Source: Chitinophagaceae bacterium UBA4407 (lineage in GTDB: Bacteria > Bacteroidota > Bacteroidia > Chitinophagales > Chitinophagaceae). Taken from it: a stretch of DNA of 15,508 bases. Position numbers and translations under genes: made by a program. The stretch's first letter is position 1. Each line of letters opens with the position of its first letter. Location: contig DGQT01000072.1 in the NCBI GenBank assembly GCA_002390845.1, forward strand, positions 1 to 15,508, in the 5' to 3' direction. The notes beneath the pieces are model-generated. The model was not told where the DNA came from. It made no database searches and saw nothing but the letters and a program-made list of their open reading frames with translations. Below, piece after piece: positions 6,270 to 12,254 of the stretch.

Positions 6270-7337
6270 ATGGCATTAAACAAAATATTACTTTTAAGCT
6301 GTGTGATAATTTGTATTTCCTGCAACGGACAAGAAAAAACAAACACAAGTAATGACCCAAATACATCCAATCCAAGTCCAACCATAATAAAAAACTTTAG
6401 AACTACAGCACCCGGCTTTGACACAACTTTAGTCAGCCAATATATCCGAAGTATTTTTCAGGACTCGAAAGGGAATTTATGGTTTGGCACAATAGACGAA
6501 GGTGTAGTGAGGTATGACAAAAAAACACTTACTTATTTTTCCAATCCTGATGGATTTATTAACACCTCAGTCTTTGCTATCAATGAAGATAAAAATGGTA
6601 ATCTTTGGTTTGGAACTAACCAAGGCGTTTATAGATATGATGGAAAAGCCTTTAAAAATTATAGTCAAAAAGATGGACTGAGCCATATAGTTATAAGTCG
6701 AAAAAGTATTCTTGTTGACAAATCGGGTACTATTTGGGTAGGCACTCATAGTGGCGTTTACCAATATGACCCGTCAGCAGATGCAAAAGGGGGTAAATGC
6801 TTTTCTCTATTTCCATTACTCACATCTGTAGATATTGCAGGCATCTTTGAAGATAAAAATGGAAATATTTGGTTTGGTTCTTCTGATAAAGGTGTCTTTC
6901 GCTATGACGGAAAAACGATTGTAAACTTTAATGAAAAAGAAGGTTTGAGTGAGAACTATGCAGGTGGTATTGCACAAGACTCAATAGGCAATATGTGGTT
7001 TACAATGAAAAACGGTATTTGCAAATTTGACGGCAAAACTTTTACAGAATACACTCCTGAAGACGGCTTAGGTGGAACAGAGTTTTGGGGAGTAATTATA
7101 GAACAGTCGGGGATCGTTTGGATTACAGCACGAGGCAACACAACAAGATTTGACCCTTCCATTCCCTTACCAAATCCGAAAGCGTTTACTGTGTTTACAC
7201 CTGCTGACGGTTTAAATTGTTGTGTTCAAAGTATGTTTCAAGACAAATCAGGAAATATGTGGTGGGGGGCAGGAAGTGGACTCTTTCGATTTGATGGCAA
7301 ACGATTCTACCAAGTTAAACAGAAGGGACCTTGGTAG
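6270..7337 (+). CDS. Seven-blade 'two-component regulator propeller' lipoprotein, stand-alone
   Basis: From the ATG at 6270 the product has 355 residues. A hydrophobic signal (KILLLSCVIICIS) precedes Cys18, the probable lipidation site (CISC is a loose lipobox; LLSC at Cys11 is an alternative). A Ser/Thr/Asn/Pro linker (22-38) follows. Seven repeats each hold the D-x-x-G-x-x-W core of two-component-regulator propellers, with Trp at 71, 113, 156, 201, 243, 284 and 331, most followed by G-V-x-R-Y/F-D-G-K and a DGL-type turn. This makes a full seven-blade beta-propeller. Such domains usually form the periplasmic sensor of hybrid histidine kinases; here no membrane helix, kinase or regulator follows. 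The protein likely sits on a membrane surface as a binding module. The frame extends upstream to 6084, but that part translates repeat DNA. No promoter or Shine-Dalgarno is evident. Confidence 0.85.
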   Translation: MALNKILLLSCVIICISCNGQEKTNTSNDPNTSNPSPTIIKNFRTTAPGFDTTLVSQYIRSIFQDSKGNLWFGTIDEGVVRYDKKTLTYFSNPDGFINTSVFAINEDKNGNLWFGTNQGVYRYDGKAFKNYSQKDGLSHIVISRKSILVDKSGTIWVGTHSGVYQYDPSADAKGGKCFSLFPLLTSVDIAGIFEDKNGNIWFGSSDKGVFRYDGKTIVNFNEKEGLSENYAGGIAQDSIGNMWFTMKNGICKFDGKTFTEYTPEDGLGGTEFWGVIIEQSGIVWITARGNTTRFDPSIPLPNPKAFTVFTPADGLNCCVQSMFQDKSGNMWWGAGSGLFRFDGKRFYQVKQKGPW

Positions 7338-7400
7338 TAATTACAAAATTTAAAAACGAAATAGAGTTGCAAGAAAACACTCGGAAAAAAGCACGAACAC

Positions 7401-7530
7401 ACAACGGTTTGGCAATATGGCGGGTGACGTATATATTCTCAGTTTTTTGTTCGCTATTCGGCTTTAGTTCCAGACAAGGAATATCGGCGGGCTTCGCTTC
7501 GGTAGAGTACAATATATAATCCAACCGTAA
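7401..7530. repeat. Structured intergenic element after the propeller gene
   Basis: A 130-base non-coding block with inverted ends ACGGTTTGG (7404-7412) and CCAACCGT (7521-7528). Inside are GGCAATATGGCGGGTGACG (7411-7429) and CGGCGGGCTTCGCTTCGGTA (7485-7504). It resembles structured DNA I recall behind accessory genes in Bacteroidota genomes, which has an attC-like outline. The integron attC consensus ends (RYYYAAC, GTTRRRY) are not cleanly present, so I do not call it attC. Confidence 0.45.
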
Positions 7531-7572
7531 AAGCGTGCGACGCAACAGGCGATGCAATCTGATCTGCTGCCT
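7526..7572 (+). repeat. Composite repeat, right end, bordering the propeller gene
   Basis: CGTAAAAGCGTGCGACGCAA plus C (7526-7546) is the inverted partner of 6095-6115. The following GGCGATGCAATCTGATCTG and GCTGCCTGG (to 7572) resemble the outer tail after 12131 (GATGCCCAATGCGCTG, GCCCGG), more diverged than in other copies. Confidence 0.6.
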
Positions 7573-7610
7573 GGTACAAAATTCTTGTATTTATTTTCTG
7601 TGCCTTGTAT

Positions 7611-7649
7611 AAAAAATAAAGCCCACAAGTATTGAAACTTATGGGCTTT
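7611..7649 (-). terminator. Rho-independent terminator of the GT5-like/DUF4270 operon
   Basis: Arms AAAGCCCACAAGT (7618-7630) and ACTTATGGGCTTT (7637-7649) pair with a single mismatch around a 6-base loop. On the minus strand the stem is followed by ATTTTTTATAC. It lies 16 bases past the DUF4270 stop. Confidence 0.9.
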
Positions 7650-7665
7650 TAAAAATATGTTGTGT

Positions 7666-9177
7666 TTATTTTGGTAGGTCTGAATAAACAATATGGAACC
7701 GCATTTTGTGTGTGGGGTTGATACCGCCACCCAAACGCACCCTGCCGATTGCTGTATAATTTAAAGGACTTGAAGAAGTACCAGCCGAAGCATAGTAAGC
7801 AGAGGTTTCGCTATCGATCTTAAGACCTGAATAAGTTGGAGCATACAAAACCAGATCATAAGCTTTTTCTTTACGGGTAACGATTCCCTGAGTGTACCTT
7901 GACATATCGAAACTGTACGAGCTGATGATTCTGCCGCTTACCGGATCTGTTTTTTTAACAGGGTAACAGCCATAAGTGAAAAGATTTGATATAGAGCTTC
8001 CTGAAAACAGAATATCGTTTGGTAAAGTGAACCTTATCATGGTATCGTTTACGTAAGCATAAGGCGTAAGAAACAGATTGGGAGCGGTTAAATAAGTATC
8101 GTTTGTTGTTACCAGGTCTGGATCCTGCTCCATAAGTAATTCAGCCCGGTGAATGATTCTGTTGCTGAGGCTATCGGCAGTAAGTCCGGGTATTTGTATC
8201 TTGGCATAGATGCCCGGGCTGGCATCAATAAAAATTAAATCCTGGCTGCCAGTTGTAGACTGCAGGTAGGCTTGTGCCTGAGTTGCAGTACGATCATGCT
8301 TTACATAATTTGTGGTTGCAGAATTAGCTGCATTGCAACGGAAATAGCGTATTGCATTGGTAAACTTACCTGTCAGGCTGTCTTTGCTTTGGTAATGGAA
8401 ATACAATGCAAGCTTGGTATTGGTATCAAGGGAACTATTTGCAGATGTAAGTGCAATCTTCATCATAGCATTACCGGTGCTTTGAGGTGCGATCTGAAAA
8501 CCCTTAATGTAATTATCATATAAAGAATCACTCAGGTATGCATTTGTTGTATCGTATTTTTTAAGCAAATCAGTTCCATATTGTGTGTTAAGCCTTATCC
8601 TGATTTGATTGGTAACGGATTCGCGGAATGCTGCTGTAGAATCAACATCGTCAAGTGTACTGAACTTAACGATTTTAGTGTTTTCTGAAAGTTCATCCAG
8701 CACAGGTACTACATAATCGGTTGGATAAACGGTATCTGATGTTATATTACCTGCAGGATCATCATTAGAAATCCTATAGACTTTTAATGCAAGATCCTGA
8801 GCCGTATCTCCCCACGAACCTTTATAATTTAACACTAAAACTACAGAATCCAAATAAAGACTGTCTTTTCCAACCGGGAATGTGAAAGGAAATTGAGTTG
8901 GCTTTAGCTGTAGATTAATTGCTGCGGTGGTTTTGCCAAATATTGGATCGTTTATATAACCAAGAGAATGTGTATCATCTGTTGCAACCCTTGTTACTGT
9001 ATCTACTGCATTTTTTGAAATTACATTAAGATATATTTCTTTAGTATTAATACCATCAACCGGAGGAATCAACGAACCTCCGATATCGGTAGTAATAATC
9101 TTTGTACACGCAGTAATAATAAAAGTAGTAAACAGGAAAATTAAGACAAATTGTTTCTTCACAAAAGGTAAATTCAT
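7666..9177 (-). CDS. DUF4270 family lipoprotein
   Basis: A 503-residue exported lipoprotein. The N-terminus has a basic start, a hydrophobic core (FVLIFLFTTFIIT) and a clean lipobox ITAC with Cys24. The conserved DUF4270 opening follows: TDIGGSLIPP (30-39), LGYINDPIFGKT (72-83), and a DSLYLDSVVLVLNYKGSWGD strand pair (105-124). The remainder is beta-rich with many Ser, Thr and Asp, as usual for surface or periplasmic Bacteroidota lipoproteins. The role of DUF4270 is not established. It starts 8 bases after the stop of the GT5-like gene, so the two form an operon, and a strong terminator lies just past its end. This pairing next to panC/panD is, as I recall, conserved in the phylum, which hints at a joint function, possibly in the cell envelope or an extracellular glycan. 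Confidence 0.88.
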   Translation of the reverse strand: MNLPFVKKQFVLIFLFTTFIITACTKIITTDIGGSLIPPVDGINTKEIYLNVISKNAVDTVTRVATDDTHSLGYINDPIFGKTTAAINLQLKPTQFPFTFPVGKDSLYLDSVVLVLNYKGSWGDTAQDLALKVYRISNDDPAGNITSDTVYPTDYVVPVLDELSENTKIVKFSTLDDVDSTAAFRESVTNQIRIRLNTQYGTDLLKKYDTTNAYLSDSLYDNYIKGFQIAPQSTGNAMMKIALTSANSSLDTNTKLALYFHYQSKDSLTGKFTNAIRYFRCNAANSATTNYVKHDRTATQAQAYLQSTTGSQDLIFIDASPGIYAKIQIPGLTADSLSNRIIHRAELLMEQDPDLVTTNDTYLTAPNLFLTPYAYVNDTMIRFTLPNDILFSGSSISNLFTYGCYPVKKTDPVSGRIISSYSFDMSRYTQGIVTRKEKAYDLVLYAPTYSGLKIDSETSAYYASAGTSSSPLNYTAIGRVRLGGGINPTHKMRFHIVYSDLPK

Positions 9178-9185
9178 AGAGTCAA

Positions 9186-10004
9186 TTACTTCGCCGCAAG
9201 CTCGTTATACAAATCTAAATACTCTGTTAAATCAGTATCCCAACCAGAGAAGGGGAGTATTTTTTTACCCTTAACTTTCGCGAACTCTGTTACAAGTTTC
9301 TTTTCAGCTTTATCGGTTCCAAAGGTAATTGCATCTGCATATGTAGCGCCACCTTTAAACATTGCCGTATTATTTGCATCCTTAAAAGGTTCAAGGTCTT
9401 TATCTTTTATACTTACATGAATTCCGGCCCGTTCAATAAAAGCCTTGCCCAAATTGTCTTTAAAAGTATTCTCACCAATTGTAAAAATAATTTTACTGTG
9501 ACTGAATACAGGTTCCCGTTTGTATGCGGTTTTAATATACATGGGTACAAGACCTGTCATCCACCCACTGCAATGAATGATATCGGGCGGCCATCCAAAT
9601 TTTTTAACTGTTTCCAAAGCTCCTTTGCAGAAAAAAATGGTGCGTAGATCATTGTCATCATACCATTTTTCATGCTCATCACTAAAGACAAACTTCCTTT
9701 TAAAAAAGTCTTCGTTATCCAGAAAATATACCTGAAGCCGGGCATTTGGCAACGAGGCTACCTTTATTTGTAACGGATAGTCATCATTGTCTACTGAAAC
9801 ATTGATACCGGATAAGCGAACAACCTCATGTAACCTATGCCTCCGTTCGTTGATAATGCCAAAACGTGGCATTATGCACCTTACTTCAAGTCCTGTGTCA
9901 TTGCTCTTAATTGCAAGCTTATTAACGATTTCTGCAAATTCTGTCAACTCAAGATAAGGTGACATTTCCGTGGCGATAAATAAAATTCTTTTTTTTGTTG
10001 ACAT
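9186..10004 (-). CDS. GT5-like (glycogen/starch synthase N-terminal domain) protein, probably non-catalytic
   Basis: A 272-residue protein corresponding only to the N-terminal Rossmann half of GT5 glycogen synthases (GlgA is about 480). Alignable parts are ILFIATEMSPYL (7-18), DIIHCSGWMTGLVPMYIKTA (141-160) and MFKGGATYADAIT (215-227), matching GlgA 'CSEMFPLLKTGG', 'DVVHAHDWHAGLAPAYL' and 'FLKAGLYYADHIT'. The ADP-glucose-binding KTGG motif is replaced by LELTEF, and HAHDWH becomes HCSGWM, losing the His and Asp. The whole C-terminal nucleotide-sugar domain is missing. Annotation pipelines usually label this 'glycogen/starch synthase', but synthase activity is unlikely. It is cytoplasmic, with no signal peptide. 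A perfect TAnnTTTG element lies 43 bases upstream. It is translated just ahead of the DUF4270 lipoprotein. It might sense or bind a sugar or partner; that is speculation. Confidence 0.85.
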   Translation of the reverse strand: MSTKKRILFIATEMSPYLELTEFAEIVNKLAIKSNDTGLEVRCIMPRFGIINERRHRLHEVVRLSGINVSVDNDDYPLQIKVASLPNARLQVYFLDNEDFFKRKFVFSDEHEKWYDDNDLRTIFFCKGALETVKKFGWPPDIIHCSGWMTGLVPMYIKTAYKREPVFSHSKIIFTIGENTFKDNLGKAFIERAGIHVSIKDKDLEPFKDANNTAMFKGGATYADAITFGTDKAEKKLVTEFAKVKGKKILPFSGWDTDLTEYLDLYNELAAK

Positions 10005-10046
10005 TCGTAACCGTAATTTGTCTTGAGACTTTTTTAATTAAGCTGG

Positions 10047-10075
10047 CAAAGGTACAAAAATGCTTTTAATTGAAA
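10047..10075 (-). promoter_or_regulatory. Promoter of the GT5-like/DUF4270 operon
   Basis: Minus-strand TACCTTTG (10047-10054) is an exact TAnnTTTG. A TTTC sequence (10072-10075) about 17 bases upstream may serve as the -33 element. The implied leader is about 37 bases. The -33 area overlaps that of the divergent panC promoter. Confidence 0.6.
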
Positions 10076-10101
10076 CATAAGATACAATTGCACTACATTT
10101 T
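10070..10101 (+). promoter_or_regulatory. Putative panC promoter
   Basis: TTG (10070-10072) and TACATTTT (10094-10101, one mismatch to TAnnTTTG) are spaced 21 bases apart, 11 bases before the panC ATG. The predicted leader would be very short. It overlaps the divergent promoter, so the two transcripts may compete. Confidence 0.4.
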
Positions 10102-10112
10102 AACCCACCAAC

Positions 10113-10961
10113 ATGATCATAATTAAAGAAACGTACGTGCTGAAGAAGCTGTTACTACAGTTTAAAGGCAAGGGCAAATCAATTGGCTTTGTGCCAACAA
10201 TGGGTGCCCTTCATAATGGGCATATTTCTTTAATAAAAGAAAGCCTTGCCAAAGATGACATTACGGTAGTCAGTATTTTTATAAATCCCACACAATTCAA
10301 TGATAGCAAGGATTATGATAAATACCCCATCACGCTGGAAAGTGATATTCACTTACTGGATCAGGTAAAAACAAGTATATTATTCCTGCCACCTTTAAAT
10401 GAGATTTACCCCAAGGGGCTTCAATCCTCCTTCAATTACGATCTTGGCTTCCTTGAAACTATATTAGAAGGTTTTTACCGTCCCGGACATTTTCAGGGCG
10501 TATGCCAAGTTGTGCATAAATTGTTAGGTATTATAGAACCTGCCAACCTTTTTATGGGACAAAAAGATTACCAGCAATGCATGGTAGTGAGTAAATTAAT
10601 TGAACTATATAAAATCCCGGCCAACCTAAACATCGTTCCTACTAAAAGAGAACCAACGGGCTTGGCAATGAGCAGCCGTAACATGCGCTTGTCTGGCGAT
10701 GCAAAACAAAAAGCAGTCAATATTTATAAAGCGTTGAATTTTATAAAAGATAACATCACAACATACGCAATACCGGAATTGCAAACTAAAGCTCATGAAA
10801 TGCTGATGAATGCAGGTTTCCAGAAAATTGATTATATAGAGATATGCGATGCCAAAACATTAATGCCTGTAAAAGAGTACTACGGCCAAACAAAGCTAGT
10901 TGCATTGGCTGCTGCCTTTATTGAAGAAGTGCGGCTAATTGATAACCTCCTGCTCAACTAA
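10113..10961 (+). CDS. panC: Pantoate--beta-alanine ligase (pantothenate synthetase)
   Basis: Condenses pantoate and beta-alanine with ATP, via a pantoyl-adenylate, to make pantothenate (vitamin B5, coenzyme A precursor); cytosolic, usually a dimer. The 282-residue protein has the nucleotidylyl-transferase fold marks: GFVPTMGALHNGH (25-37, with the HxGH site as HNGH), VSIFINPTQF (53-62), FMGQKDYQQC (147-156) and the KMSKS-equivalent REPTGLAMSSRN (179-190). Length is normal. The ATG at 10113 is chosen because the family starts about 25 residues before the VPTMG motif. It is followed 46 bases later by panD, which supplies beta-alanine, and is divergent from the GT5-like operon. panB is not in the window. 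Confidence 0.97.
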   Translation: MIIIKETYVLKKLLLQFKGKGKSIGFVPTMGALHNGHISLIKESLAKDDITVVSIFINPTQFNDSKDYDKYPITLESDIHLLDQVKTSILFLPPLNEIYPKGLQSSFNYDLGFLETILEGFYRPGHFQGVCQVVHKLLGIIEPANLFMGQKDYQQCMVVSKLIELYKIPANLNIVPTKREPTGLAMSSRNMRLSGDAKQKAVNIYKALNFIKDNITTYAIPELQTKAHEMLMNAGFQKIDYIEICDAKTLMPVKEYYGQTKLVALAAAFIEEVRLIDNLLLN

Positions 10962-10992
10962 TCTCCAGGCTGCCCTAATACAATAAGTTTCT

Positions 10993-11000
10993 TAGTTTTG
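10993..11000 (+). promoter_or_regulatory. Possible internal promoter element before panD
   Basis: TAGTTTTG is an exact TAnnTTTG, 7 bases before the panD ATG. It would give an almost leaderless transcript. No convincing -33 element is seen, so it may be chance, and panD may simply be read from the panC promoter. Confidence 0.35.
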
Positions 11001-11007
11001 CAGTCAT

Positions 11008-11352
11008 ATGCAAATTGAAATATTGAAATCCAAAGTACACAGGGTTGTTATTACAGAAGCAAACCTCAATTATGTTGGAAGCCTTACGCTTGATGAAGAC
11101 CTGATGGACGCAGCAAATCTTATCGAAAACGAAAAAGTTCAGGTTGTAAATGTAAATAACGGAACAAGGCTCGAAACCTATCTTATTAAAGGCAAACGTG
11201 GCAGCGGTACGGTTTGTCTTAACGGTCCTGCAGCCCGTAAAGGCGCAGTTGGCGATGTAGTTGTCATCATTTCATATGCAACTTTCGATTTTGAGGAAGC
11301 CAAGACCTATAAACCCTCACTTATTTTTCCAAAAGAAGGTAATAAATTATAA
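11008..11352 (+). CDS. panD: Aspartate 1-decarboxylase precursor (pyruvoyl enzyme)
   Basis: Decarboxylates L-aspartate to beta-alanine for pantothenate synthesis; cytosolic homotetramer. The 114-residue proenzyme has the self-processing site YVGSLT with Gly24-Ser25. Cleavage there leaves Ser25 as the N-terminal pyruvoyl group of the alpha chain. Other family marks are KSKVHRVVITEANLNY (7-22, with Lys9 and His11), NNGTRLETYLIKGKRGSG (50-67, Arg54 in the active site) and LNGPAARKGAVGDVVVIISY (71-90). Length matches the family (115-125). It sits between panC and rfaE2 in one direction, 46 and 14 bases from each, so it is likely part of one transcription unit. No PanM/PanZ maturation factor is seen. 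Confidence 0.97.
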   Translation: MQIEILKSKVHRVVITEANLNYVGSLTLDEDLMDAANLIENEKVQVVNVNNGTRLETYLIKGKRGSGTVCLNGPAARKGAVGDVVVIISYATFDFEEAKTYKPSLIFPKEGNKL

Positions 11353-11366
11353 AGCCTTTAATGTAA

Positions 11367-11858
11367 ATGAAAAATACCGCAGCCATATCAAACAAAATCT
11401 TAACCTTTAGCCAGGCTAAACACTTTGTTGCGGCAGCAAGGGTTACTGGTAAAACAATTGCATTTACCAATGGCTGTTTCGACATTCTGCACGAAGGCCA
11501 TATTTATTCATTATCACAAGCGGCAAAGGAAGCAGACATACTTGTTGTTGGCGTTAATGCCGACAGTAGTGTAGTAAAATTAAAAGGCCCAAACCGCCCC
11601 ATAAACAATCAGCATTCAAGGTCATTATTGTTGGCTGCGCTGTTGATAGTAGATGTGGTAATAATCTTCGAAGAAGATACCCCGCTCGAACTCATCAACC
11701 TTCTGCAACCCGATGTTCTGGTAAAAGGCGGCGATTATATCATAGAACAGGTTGTGGGCGCCAAAGAAGTAATTGCCAATGGCGGCAAAGTAATCATCAA
11801 CCCTATTATAGAAGGCTTTTCCACAACTGGCCTTATTGAAAAAATAAGGCATCTTTAG
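11367..11858 (+). CDS. rfaE2: D-glycero-beta-D-manno-heptose 1-phosphate adenylyltransferase
   Basis: Transfers AMP from ATP to D-glycero-beta-D-manno-heptose 1-phosphate to give the ADP-heptose precursor of lipopolysaccharide core sugars; cytosolic. The 163-residue protein equals the C-terminal domain of E. coli HldE as a separate polypeptide, as is usual in Bacteroidota. Motifs: TNGCFDILHEGH (34-45, with the HxGH nucleotide-binding site), KLKGPNRPINNQHSR (71-85), VKGGDY (119-124) and GFSTTGLIEKI (150-160). The start at 11367 lies 14 bases after the panD stop, so it is probably co-transcribed with panCD although the pathways are unrelated. No rfaE1 kinase or heptose isomerase is in the window. 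Confidence 0.95.
   Translation: MKNTAAISNKILTFSQAKHFVAAARVTGKTIAFTNGCFDILHEGHIYSLSQAAKEADILVVGVNADSSVVKLKGPNRPINNQHSRSLLLAALLIVDVVIIFEEDTPLELINLLQPDVLVKGGDYIIEQVVGAKEVIANGGKVIINPIIEGFSTTGLIEKIRHL
11830..11850 (+). terminator. Weak hairpin at the 3' end of rfaE2
   Basis: GCCTTATT (11830-11837) and AATAAGGC (11843-11850) pair around a 5-base loop inside the last codons of rfaE2. A T-rich stretch (GGATTTTTA) follows only about 16 bases later. It could assist termination before the composite repeat, but it is AT-rich and within coding sequence. Confidence 0.3.
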
Positions 11859-11874
11859 CGGTTGGATTTTTATT

Positions 11875-12166
11875 GGCCCGGCTAAAGAATATATATGAAG
11901 CTTTACTTGCCACGCTCGGTTCGAAGTTCCTCTTTCATGGCGACATTTAAGCAACCTGCATAAACTTGTTTCAGGGTGGCAGCCTGTGCAGAACTTGTTT
12001 GGGTATCGCACACTTCAACGTTCAATTCACGGATTGGCTGATTCGCGGATTATCGGATTGATCAATTCGCAAATTCGTTAATTCGCCGATTCGCTCAATT
12101 ATGTTGCGAACGCTCAAGTGTGCGACGCAACTAATGATGCCCAATGCGCTGTCGCCCGGCTCAAAA
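11875..12166. repeat. Composite intergenic repeat, longest full copy, with AATTCG-rich core
   Basis: Order of modules: outer tail GGCCCGGCT (from 11875) and TATGAAGCTT; the GTTGCCACGCTCG-type module 11907-11951 (44 of 45 bases identical to 15287-15331); a unique spacer; inverted ends TATCGCACACTTCAACGTTC (12004-12023) and GAACGCTCAAGTGTGCGACG with CAAC (12108-12131); then an outer tail ending GCCCGGCTCAAA (12154-12165). The core 12024-12100 is a degenerate array of ATTCGC/GATT units. It fills the rfaE2-ppk1 gap and runs into the spurious upstream extension of the ppk1 frame. Confidence 0.75.
12024..12100. repeat. Degenerate short-unit array (ATTCG/GATT)
   Basis: About 77 bases in which ATTCGC, AATTCG, GGATT and GATTG recur roughly every 8-10 bases. 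The unit is irregular and partly self-complementary (AATT, ATTGATCAAT). It is the core of the composite repeat in this gap. Confidence 0.55.
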
Positions 12167-12222
12167 AGACTCATTTATTTCTGCTTACTTTAAACTTAAT
12201 ATTTACTCACAATTTGCTTTCT

Positions 12223-12230
12223 TATTTTTG
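12223..12230 (+). promoter_or_regulatory. Bacteroidota -7 element TATTTTTG before ppk1
   Basis: An exact TAnnTTTG lying 24 bases before the ATG at 12255. A weak TTT sits about 18 bases upstream. The ATG at 12231 would fall at or before the transcript start, which argues for the 12255 start. Confidence 0.55.
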
Positions 12231-12254
12231 ATGCAAACAGATTGCAGGTTATTT

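Larger units (their letters stand above)
6095..7546. mobile_element. Candidate gene-carrying element with imperfect inverted ends
   Basis: The ends are GTTGCGTCGCACTCTTGTAC plus G (6095-6115) and, read inverted from 7546 to 7526, GTTGCGTCGCACGCTTTTAC plus G: 19 of 21 identical. Elsewhere the same inverted ends enclose only about 90-150 bases of non-coding DNA. Here they enclose a 1.4-kb segment with one lipoprotein gene and a structured 3' flank. No transposase or integrase is encoded inside and no clear target-site duplication is visible. It could be a non-autonomous element, or a cassette that landed between the ends of an existing repeat. Confidence 0.5.

Noticed and set aside
7401..7530. 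True integron attC site
   Set aside because: The ends do not fit RYYYAAC/GTTRRRY cleanly and no integrase is in the window. It is kept as a structured element only.
9186..10004. Functional glycogen synthase (glgA)
   Set aside because: Only half length and without the KTGG and HAHDWH motifs needed for ADP-glucose binding and catalysis.
12024..12100. CRISPR-like array
   Set aside because: Units are short and irregular without constant repeats or unique spacers of fixed length, and no cas genes are present.
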